Source: a virus
DNA: 37,804 nt
IMG/VR virus record: IMGVR_UViG_3300033995_001005
Location: 1 to 37,804 of that record
Direction: 5' to 3' (one strand)
A program made the translations under genes and the position numbers. Shown in pieces: positions 10,046 through 16,588 of this stretch; the first letter of the stretch is position 1; every line of letters starts with the position of its first letter. The notes beneath the pieces were generated by a model, which was not told the origin of the DNA, did not search any database, and saw only the letters and a program-made list of their open reading frames with translations.

Positions 10046-10074
10046 TTGACAAACCACTCGTAGACACTTATACT
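10046..10074 (+). promoter_or_regulatory. Near-consensus sigma70-type promoter for the replication cassette
   Basis: TTGACA at 10046-10051 and TATACT at 10069-10074 are separated by exactly 17 bases, an almost perfect housekeeping promoter in the Escherichia sense. The same stretch also gives a Bacteroidota-like TTTG (10045-10048) and TACTTTTA (10071-10078), close to TAnnTTTG but with a slightly long spacer of 22. It lies between the terminator at 10009-10035 and the gp32-like start, leaving a leader of roughly 20 bases. This implies early transcription of gp32 and downstream genes by the host polymerase. Confidence 0.7.
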
Positions 10075-10103
10075 TTTATAAACTTTAAAACATTTTAAAC
10101 ACT

Positions 10104-10967
10104 ATGGCGACAAACAACAATTCATTAGACGCAGTTTTGGCTCAATACGAGCAATCAAAACAAGGAGGTTCTTCTTCTACCTCAAAATTCACACAAGAAG
10201 AAAGAATGAAAAAATACTTCGCGGCAATCCTTCAAGATAAGGAGACTCAAGGGCAACGAAGATTAAGGATTTTACCAACAAAAGATGGTTCTTCACCATT
10301 TAAAGTTGTTTGGTATCACGAAATCCAAGTTGATGGAAAATTCCAAAAATTTTATGACCCGGGAAAAAACGATAATGAGCGTTCACCTTTAAATGAGGTT
10401 TACGAAGAATTACGTTCAACAGGTAGAGATTCTGATAAAGAATTAGCTAAACAATACTTATCTCGTAAATTTTACATTGTAAAAGTTATTGATAGAGATA
10501 ATGAGGATGATGGTGTTAAATTTTGGAGATTTAAAGACAACTACAAAAACGAAGGTATTTTAGATAAAATTATACCTATCTACAGAAACAAAGGTGATAT
10601 TGCTGACCCTGAAAAAGGTAGAGATATTATTTTGGAATTAACTAAAGCAAAAACACCAAAAGGAGCTTTTTACACTGTAATCCAAACTGTTATGTATGAC
10701 GACCCATCTGCAATTCATGAGAATAAAGCTATTGGTGATGAATGGGTTAATGATGAATTAACTTGGGAAGATGTTTATTCTAAAAAACCTGTTGAGTATT
10801 TAGAAGCTCTTGCAAGAGGAGAAAGTCCTAAATGGAGTACTGAAAAAGGTGGTTATGTATATGGAAACGCTGAAGATAGTGAGTCTTCATTTGGTGGTAG
10901 TGGTAAAACATCCGCACCAATTGACCCACAAGCTGGAGTTGAACCGGAAGACGATATGCCTTTTTAG
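10104..10967 (+). CDS. gp32: Single-stranded DNA-binding protein, gp32-like
   Basis: This 287-residue protein binds single-stranded DNA during replication, recombination and repair. The N-terminal tail (residues 1-30) is Gly/Ser-rich. An OB-fold-like core spans about 50-215, with RRLRILPTKDG, FKVVWYHEIQ, KFYIVKVIDRD, GVKFWRFKD and a long helix region, as in T4 gene 32 proteins. The C-terminus is flexible and acidic and ends EPEDDMPF, very close to the DDDIPF tip of bacterial SSB. T4 gp32 binds zinc through three cysteines and a histidine, but this protein has no cysteine at all, so the zinc finger is missing. It follows a strong promoter and precedes uvsX, a classical partner. T4 gp32 regulates its own translation; a structured element follows this gene rather than preceding it. 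Confidence 0.85.
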   Translation: MATNNNSLDAVLAQYEQSKQGGSSSTSKFTQEERMKKYFAAILQDKETQGQRRLRILPTKDGSSPFKVVWYHEIQVDGKFQKFYDPGKNDNERSPLNEVYEELRSTGRDSDKELAKQYLSRKFYIVKVIDRDNEDDGVKFWRFKDNYKNEGILDKIIPIYRNKGDIADPEKGRDIILELTKAKTPKGAFYTVIQTVMYDDPSAIHENKAIGDEWVNDELTWEDVYSKKPVEYLEALARGESPKWSTEKGGYVYGNAEDSESSFGGSGKTSAPIDPQAGVEPEDDMPF

Positions 10968-10989
10968 ACAATCAAAACTTATATTATTT

Positions 10990-11024
10990 AACATAGACAC
11001 GAACATAGACATCGTGTCTATGTT
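10990..11024 (+). promoter_or_regulatory. 13-bp perfect hairpin with repeated AACATAGACA units between gp32-like gene and uvsX
   Basis: AACATAGACACGA (10990-11002) pairs perfectly with TCGTGTCTATGTT (11012-11024) around a 9-base loop. The decamer AACATAGACA occurs directly at 10990 and 11002 and inverted at 11015-11024. A near copy (AACATAGATA) sits at 11053-11062, touching the uvsX start. No T run follows, so it is not a standard terminator. It may be an attenuator, a processing or stability element, or a protein-binding site. Confidence 0.55.
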
Positions 11025-11063
11025 ATCTAATAAAACTACTAAAAATTAAATTAACATAGATAT

Positions 11064-12062
11064 ATGGCAATTAAAAAACACGATTTTAAGTCCATTAAGG
11101 ACAAATTCTCAACATCGGCAAAATATAAGCCACAAAGTTTTTTTGACTTAGGTCCTGACTTTTTGGATGCTGTTGGATTACCTGGTCCGGCTATAGGACA
11201 CTTAAATATGTTCTTGGGTCATTCAGATACCGGAAAAACAACCGCATTGGTTAAAACAGCAGTTGATGCTCAGAAAAAAGGTATTTTACCGGTTTTTATT
11301 ATTACAGAACAGAAATGGTCGTTCGAACATGCCAAGTTAATGGGTTTTGAATGTGAAGAAGTTGTTGATGAAGAAACCGGAGAATTAGACTGGGATGGAT
11401 TCTTTATCTTTAACAATAACTTTGAGTATATTGAACAAATTACTGATTATATTAATTCATTACTTGATGCTCAAGAAAAGGGGGAATTAGATTATAGTTT
11501 ATGTATAATGTGGGATAGTGTGGGTAGTGTACCTTGTAAAATGACTTTTGATGGTAAGGGTGGGAAGCAACACACCGCCGGGGCATTATCTGATAAAATT
11601 GGGATGGGGATTAATCAAAGAATATCAGGTAGTAGAAGGTCAGATTCAAAATATGAAAATACTTTAATTATTGTCAACCAACCATGGGTGGAATTACCGG
11701 ATAATCCGTTTGGTCAACCCAAAATCATGGCAAAGGGTGGAAATGCTATTTGGTTAAACTCTTCTTTAGTTTTCTTATTTGGAAATCAAAAAGGTGCTGG
11801 AACAAATAAGATAACAGCTACTAAAGATAAAAGAAGTATAAAATTTGCAATTAGAAGTAAAATTTCTGTATTAAAAAACCATATAAATGGTCTTGGTTAT
11901 GAAGATGGTAAAATTATCGTAACACCTCACGGATTTTTGGCGGGTAAAGATTCTACGGAAGAAAAATCAAATATTGAAAAATACAAAAAAGAATATGCCG
12001 ACTATTGGAAAGAAATCATTGGGACTGATGGAGATTTTGATTTGAAAGAAGAAAAAGAATAA
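11064..12062 (+). CDS. uvsX: UvsX/RecA-like recombinase
   Basis: This 332-residue ATP-dependent strand-exchange protein belongs to the RecA superfamily, phage UvsX branch. Walker A is GHSDTGKT at residues 52-59. Walker B is LCIMWD at 146-151, followed by SVGS. A RecA-type L2-like region is near 165-195, and a strand ending in NQPW at 205-208 matches the sensor position. TEQKW near 81-85 lies in the segment that carries the catalytic glutamate. The length is slightly below T4 UvsX (about 390). It starts at ATG in TATATGGC context directly after the hairpin region and is followed 3 bases later by an HNH gene. With the gp32-like protein it forms the recombination-dependent replication core. No intein is present. 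Confidence 0.9.
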   Translation: MAIKKHDFKSIKDKFSTSAKYKPQSFFDLGPDFLDAVGLPGPAIGHLNMFLGHSDTGKTTALVKTAVDAQKKGILPVFIITEQKWSFEHAKLMGFECEEVVDEETGELDWDGFFIFNNNFEYIEQITDYINSLLDAQEKGELDYSLCIMWDSVGSVPCKMTFDGKGGKQHTAGALSDKIGMGINQRISGSRRSDSKYENTLIIVNQPWVELPDNPFGQPKIMAKGGNAIWLNSSLVFLFGNQKGAGTNKITATKDKRSIKFAIRSKISVLKNHINGLGYEDGKIIVTPHGFLAGKDSTEEKSNIEKYKKEYADYWKEIIGTDGDFDLKEEKE

Positions 12063-12065
12063 AAA

Positions 12066-12725
12066 ATGGAAACTAAAGTTTGTTCTAAATGTAAGGAAGA
12101 AAAAAAAGTTTGTGAATTCGGTAATTCAAAATCATCGAAAGATGGGTTATTATATTCTTGTAAAGAATGTAATAATAAAAGAAGTGTTGATTACCGTAAA
12201 AATAATCCTGAAAAAGTTTTAGAATTAACTAGAAATTGGACTAAAAAAAATCCTGAATGGGTTTATAATCGTCACAAGAAATGGAGAGAAGAAAATCCGG
12301 AAAAAGTTAAAGAAATAAAGGGAAATTGGTTAGATAAAAATCCGGAAAAAAGAAAAGAATACCGTGAAAATTATAAACCAAGAAAACAAGAACGAAGAAA
12401 AGAGAGAAGAGATAGTGACCCTGTTTTTAATTTAACCAATAGACTGAGATGTAGATTGTGGAAGTATTTGAAAATTCTTAACATAACCAAAACTAACAAA
12501 ACTTTTGATATTGTAGGTTGTTCCCCCCAATTTCTTAAAGAACATTTAGAAACCCAATTTATTGATGGTATGAGTTGGGATAACCGGAGTGAGTGGCACA
12601 TTGACCACATCATTCCATTATCATCGGCAAAAACAGAAGACGAACTTTATAAGTTATGTCATTATGAAAATCTCCAACCATTGTGGGCTGAAGATAATTT
12701 AAAAAAGAGTAACAAAATAGTATAG
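12066..12725 (+). CDS. Free-standing HNH endonuclease with zinc ribbon and 15-residue repeats
   Basis: This 219-residue protein is probably a homing-type nuclease. The N-terminus has a Cys4 zinc ribbon: CSKC at residues 6-9 and CKEC at 32-35. Residues 45-95 hold four copies of an N-P-E unit whose Asn-Pro pairs fall at 47, 62, 77 and 92, an exact 15-residue period, in a Lys/Arg-rich helical region likely to bind DNA. The C-terminus carries the HNH motif: EWHIDHIIPL (His178, Asp180, His181), then ENLQPLW (Asn202) and a final Asn-Lys-Ser-Asn. It is wedged between uvsX and the RNase H gene, whose start is GTG. Phage homing genes commonly sit beside conserved replication genes, so it is probably a mobile intruder. 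Its target is unknown. Confidence 0.88.
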   Translation: METKVCSKCKEEKKVCEFGNSKSSKDGLLYSCKECNNKRSVDYRKNNPEKVLELTRNWTKKNPEWVYNRHKKWREENPEKVKEIKGNWLDKNPEKRKEYRENYKPRKQERRKERRDSDPVFNLTNRLRCRLWKYLKILNITKTNKTFDIVGCSPQFLKEHLETQFIDGMSWDNRSEWHIDHIIPLSSAKTEDELYKLCHYENLQPLWAEDNLKKSNKIV

Positions 12726-12746
12726 TAACGAATACAAACAAAACCA

Positions 12747-13751
12747 GTGGTTAAAACCCTATTAGTGGATGGTAACAATTTAACAAAAATTGGATTCCAC
12801 GGAGTAAAAGATTATTATCATAACGGAAAACATATAGGCGCCCTATGGCACTTCATTAATACCGTTAGGCGTTTCATAGACGAACAAAACTTTGATAAGG
12901 TTGTTGTTATGTGGGATGGTGATGATAATTCATCTGCTCGAAAACTTATTTATCCCCAATATAAAGAAAATCGTAGAGACAGAGAAAACGAGTATAAGTT
13001 AGATTCTTTCACTGAGCAGAAAGAAAGAATCAAACAATACTTGGAGGACTGTTATATAAGACAAATCAACATCGATAATAACGAAGCGGATGATTTGATT
13101 GCTTATTACTGCCAAATCTCGGAAAACGAACAAAAGACCATCTATTCGGGGGATAAAGACCTTACCCAACTTATATCGGACAAGGTATCAGTGTTTTATC
13201 CGAGAACCAAACAAACTTATCATTTAGGATGTAAAATCAAATGTGATTTTTACGAATTTCCCCACGAAAACATTAAAACTTATAAAATATTGTCGGGGGA
13301 TAAATCGGACAACATTGATGGTATTTCAGGATTGGGAGAAAAAACTCTTATAAAATTTTTTCCTGAGCTACTTGAAAAACCGGTTTCAATTACCGATATT
13401 TTAGAAAAGGCTGATAATCTATTAAAGGAGAACAAAGGAAACAAGACATTACAAAATCTTTTGTCCGGTAAAACAAAAAGTGGAATTTATGGTGAAGAAT
13501 TTTTTGTTATTAACGAAAAAATCATAAATTTGTCCTCTCCATTAATAACTGATGATGCTAAAGAGCTTGTTGAGTTATATTATAAGGAAACTTTAGACCC
13601 TGATGGTAGGGGTTATAAGGGATTAATTAAAATGATGATGGAAGACGGGTTTTTTAAGTATCTACCAAAAGGTGATGATGCATGGGTGAATTTTGTTAGG
13701 CCCTTTATGAAATTAACAAGAAAAGAAAAACGAAATTATAAAAACAATTAA
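12747..13751 (+). CDS. rnh: RNase H / 5'-3' exonuclease, FEN superfamily (T4 Rnh-like)
   Basis: This 334-residue metal-dependent 5' nuclease removes RNA primers and flaps on the lagging strand. Acidic active-site residues are visible: Asp8 in LLVDGNN, Asp57 in MWDGDD, Glu113/Asp115/Asp116 in NNEADDLIAYY, Asp136/Asp138 in SGDKDLTQL and Asp185/Asp188 in SGDKSDNIDG. A helix-hairpin-helix-like DNA-binding element follows (GISGLGEKTLIKFF, 192-205). The arginine/lysine-rich arch (QYKENRRDRENEYK) fits substrate threading. The start is GTG at 12747; no in-frame ATG lies between it and the stop at 12726. Length is near T4 Rnh (305). The gene appears less AT-rich than its neighbours. Confidence 0.9.
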   Translation: MVKTLLVDGNNLTKIGFHGVKDYYHNGKHIGALWHFINTVRRFIDEQNFDKVVVMWDGDDNSSARKLIYPQYKENRRDRENEYKLDSFTEQKERIKQYLEDCYIRQINIDNNEADDLIAYYCQISENEQKTIYSGDKDLTQLISDKVSVFYPRTKQTYHLGCKIKCDFYEFPHENIKTYKILSGDKSDNIDGISGLGEKTLIKFFPELLEKPVSITDILEKADNLLKENKGNKTLQNLLSGKTKSGIYGEEFFVINEKIINLSSPLITDDAKELVELYYKETLDPDGRGYKGLIKMMMEDGFFKYLPKGDDAWVNFVRPFMKLTRKEKRNYKNN

Positions 13752-13759
13752 TTAAAATT

Positions 13760-14212
13760 ATGAAAGACCAAGAATCGGTAAAATTAGAATTCTTAATGAT
13801 GGTAAATGATAACATCATTGTACAGAGATTTTTTAACGTTAGAGAATTTAACGAAAAGGCGAAGTATTCGTTAGAGTTATACGAATTAATTCGTGACTTT
13901 AAGGATGATATCCAAACTCAATTATCATTGAAAACGGTGACGTATATGACGGACAATATGTACGAAATTATTAACAACCCGGCTATTTTAGAAACATCAT
14001 TTATTGATGGTCCGGAGTACTTTAATATTTTTATCAAACAAAATGATGTGACAATTTGTCATAGACAGGTGGACGCTAAAATATACCCTCCGAAGGTAAG
14101 ATACACTGTGGATGTACGCCCACACCTAAAAAATTTACTTATGTCATTGACTGACATTTTTTCTGACGAAAATTTAACATACGACTACATGGAAGTTAGT
14201 CTAAGTGTATAG
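13760..14212 (+). CDS. Hypothetical protein in replication cassette (150 aa)
   Basis: No family is recognised. The 150-residue soluble protein appears mixed alpha/beta: a beta strand (VKLEFLMMVND), a helix (NEKAKYSLELYELIRDF), a middle segment with TVTYMTDNMYEII, and a C-terminal basic/hydrophobic part (YPPKVRYTVDVRPHLKNLL). There is one cysteine and no membrane segment. It begins 9 bases after the RNase H gene, and a 29-base gap separates it from the helicase gene. That location makes a replication accessory role plausible, but the sequence does not show a helicase loader (T4 gp59-like) or any catalytic motif, and it is too short for gp59. Confidence 0.6.
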   Translation: MKDQESVKLEFLMMVNDNIIVQRFFNVREFNEKAKYSLELYELIRDFKDDIQTQLSLKTVTYMTDNMYEIINNPAILETSFIDGPEYFNIFIKQNDVTICHRQVDAKIYPPKVRYTVDVRPHLKNLLMSLTDIFSDENLTYDYMEVSLSV

Positions 14213-14241
14213 TATTTATCTAATACACTAAAAGAAAATAT

Positions 14242-15624
14242 ATGGCTTCAAACAAAAATTTTGATTACTTAGGTAGCACATTTCAGCTACAATTATTAAA
14301 CCAAATCGTCATCGATAAAGACTTCTCTAGGTCAATTATTGATGTGATTGAAACAAGTTATTTTGAGAATAAATATTTCAAAATCATCATTCAAATGATT
14401 AAGGAGTATTACTCAAAATACGAACATACACCAACATTTGATACTTTAGAACAAATCACCAAATCTGAGCTACAACAGGCTACAGCGTCAAAAATAGTTA
14501 TTGACACACTTAATAAAGTGAAAGAAGCCCCAACTGAAGGGGAAGAGTTTGTACAGGAAAAATCTATGAAATTCTGTAAACAACAAGAGTTGCAAAAAGT
14601 TATGGTTAAAGCTCAAAAAATCATCGATGGTGGTGAATTTGAGAATTACGACACTTTAGAACAATTGGTTAGTAAAGCCCTTCAAGTGGGTGAGTTAGAC
14701 AAGGGTACTGAAGATGTTTTTCACAACTTGGACGATGTTTTAAATGAAGATTATCGTCATCCGATACCAATGGGTATTCCGGGTATAGATAGACTCTTAA
14801 AAGGGGGTTTAGCTAAAGGAGAAATTGGGGTTATTTTGGCACCAACAGGTGTTGGGAAATCTACATTATTAACCAAAGTTGCTAATCACGCATTTAACTT
14901 GGGATACAATGTATTACAAATATTTTTCGAGGATAATCCAAAAATTATTCAAAGAAAACACATTACATTATGGACTAAAATTCATCCGGATGAATTATCC
15001 ACTAGAAAAGATGAGGTTATTCTTAAAGTAAATGAGGTTAAAGACTCGATGAGTAATAAACTTATCTTGAAAAAACTCCCATCTGACACAATGACAATGA
15101 TGCAAATTAAAAACCAAATTAGAAAAATGGTTTCCGAGGGAGTTAAAATTGATATGGTTTTATTAGATTATATTGATTGTGTTGTTCCTGATAGAAATTT
15201 AGGTGATGAATGGAAATCAGAAGGTTCTGTAATGAGAGCGTTTGAATCTATGTGTCACGAATTGGATATGGTTGGGTGGACAGCAACACAAGGTAATAGA
15301 AGTTCAATTTCATCAGATGTTGTAACTACTGACCAAATGGGTGGGTCTATCAAGAAAGCTCAGGTTGGACACGTAATTATTTCGGTGGCAAAATCACTAC
15401 AACAGAAAGAAATGAAACTAGCAACAATTGCGATTACTAAATCACGAATTGGTGATGATGGTGTTGTATTTGAAAATTGTAAGTTTGATAATGGTATGTT
15501 AGAGATTGATACAGAAAGTTCTGTAACCTTTTTAGGGTTGGAAGAACAAACGGAAGAAAGAAACAGACAACGAATTAAAGATTTGTTAGATAAGAGAAAA
15601 CAAAAAGAACAACAAAAAAATTAA
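14242..15624 (+). CDS. gp41: Replicative DNA helicase, DnaB/gp41-like
   Basis: This 460-residue hexameric 5'-3' helicase unwinds DNA at the replication fork. The N-terminal domain (about 1-150) is helical, as in DnaB/gp41. The RecA-like motor begins near 177 ([20 protein letters not shown]). Walker A is APTGVGKS at 200-207. FFEDNP near 228-233 matches the glutamate-containing H1a position, and Walker B is MVLLDYID at 305-312. ATQGNR is the glutamine/arginine-containing H3/H4-like segment, followed by a Gly-Gly-Ser loop (MGGSIKKA). The basic coiled C-terminus ([15 protein letters not shown]) may bind partners. Length matches T4 gp41 (475). The gap in front contains TATTTAT at 14213-14219. Confidence 0.9.
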   Translation: MASNKNFDYLGSTFQLQLLNQIVIDKDFSRSIIDVIETSYFENKYFKIIIQMIKEYYSKYEHTPTFDTLEQITKSELQQATASKIVIDTLNKVKEAPTEGEEFVQEKSMKFCKQQELQKVMVKAQKIIDGGEFENYDTLEQLVSKALQVGELDKGTEDVFHNLDDVLNEDYRHPIPMGIPGIDRLLKGGLAKGEIGVILAPTGVGKSTLLTKVANHAFNLGYNVLQIFFEDNPKIIQRKHITLWTKIHPDELSTRKDEVILKVNEVKDSMSNKLILKKLPSDTMTMMQIKNQIRKMVSEGVKIDMVLLDYIDCVVPDRNLGDEWKSEGSVMRAFESMCHELDMVGWTATQGNRSSISSDVVTTDQMGGSIKKAQVGHVIISVAKSLQQKEMKLATIAITKSRIGDDGVVFENCKFDNGMLEIDTESSVTFLGLEEQTEERNRQRIKDLLDKRKQKEQQKN

Positions 15625-15629
15625 ATAAA

Positions 15630-16577
15630 ATGGAAAAAATATTAAAACCAAATAATGACAGATTTGTCATATTCCCAATTGAACATGATGATATTTGGGA
15701 ATACTATAAACAACATCAAGCTGCGTTTTGGACGGCAGAAGAAGTAGATTTATCAAATGATATTAGAGATTGGGAAAATTTATCTGATAATGAAAGATAT
15801 TTCATTAAAAATGTATTGGCGTTTTTCGCAGCGTCAGATGGGATTGTGAATGAAAATTTGGCGGAAAACTTTTTAAAAGAAGTTCAGTATGCTGAAGCAA
15901 AGTTTTTCTACGGATTCCAAATTATGATGGAGAATATCCATTCATTAATGTATTCATTATTGATTGATACCTATGTGTCCGACCCTGATGAAAAAGATGA
16001 ATGTTTTCACGCTATTGATAGATTACCGGCTGTTCAGAAAAAGGCTAGTTGGGCGTTGAAATGGATAGAAAGTAGTTCTTTCCAAGAGAGATTAATTGCG
16101 TTTGCTGCGGTTGAAGGGATATTCTTTTCAGGGTCGTTCTGTTCTATTTTTTGGTTAAAATCAAGAGGTATTATGCAAGGATTATGTAATGCTAATACTC
16201 TTATTTTTAAAGATGAAAATTTACATTGTGATTTTGCTATTCATTTGATAAACAATCATATTGAGAGTAAACCAAGTGAAAAAAGAATTAAAGAAATATT
16301 ATTATCAGCTTTAGAGATTGAAAAAGAGTTTATTACTGAATCATTACCTGTATCTTTAATTGGTATGAATTCAAACCTAATGAAACAATACCTTGAATTT
16401 GTTACCGATGGTTTATTGGTTAAATTTGGTTGTAAAAAACATTTTAATGTAGAACAACCATTTAAATTTATGGAACAAATTGCTATTGAGACTAAAGGAA
16501 ACTTTTTTGAAAGTAGAACAATGGAATATCAAAAAGCTAAGTTAGGTGAATCATTAACATTTACCGAAGATTTCTAA
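15630..16577 (+). CDS. nrdB: Ribonucleotide reductase class I small subunit (NrdB)
   Basis: This 315-residue radical-generating R2 subunit works with NrdA to convert ribonucleoside diphosphates to deoxy forms. The di-metal ligands are all visible in family order: Asp70 (AASDGI), Glu101 and His104 (MENIH), Glu162 (AVEGIFFSG), Glu196 and His199 (KDENLHCDF). The radical tyrosine is Tyr108 (HSLMYSLL), so this should be a tyrosyl-radical enzyme of class Ia/eukaryote-like type. The C-terminus ends TFTEDF, like the R1-docking tail of other R2 proteins. It sits 5 bases after the helicase gene and 11 before nrdA, so the order is B then A, the reverse of the common bacterial order. Confidence 0.95.
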   Translation: MEKILKPNNDRFVIFPIEHDDIWEYYKQHQAAFWTAEEVDLSNDIRDWENLSDNERYFIKNVLAFFAASDGIVNENLAENFLKEVQYAEAKFFYGFQIMMENIHSLMYSLLIDTYVSDPDEKDECFHAIDRLPAVQKKASWALKWIESSSFQERLIAFAAVEGIFFSGSFCSIFWLKSRGIMQGLCNANTLIFKDENLHCDFAIHLINNHIESKPSEKRIKEILLSALEIEKEFITESLPVSLIGMNSNLMKQYLEFVTDGLLVKFGCKKHFNVEQPFKFMEQIAIETKGNFFESRTMEYQKAKLGESLTFTEDF

Positions 16578-16588
16578 TTAAATAAAAT

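Noticed and set aside
10810-11049. 79-codon plus-strand frame overlapping the end of the gp32-like gene
   Set aside because: It is out of frame with a convincing gp32 C-terminus and runs through the hairpin region; composition is not protein-like.
10990-11062. AACATAGACA repeats as a CRISPR-like or iteron origin array
   Set aside because: There are only a few short copies, partly inverted, with no regular spacers; a hairpin element explains them better.
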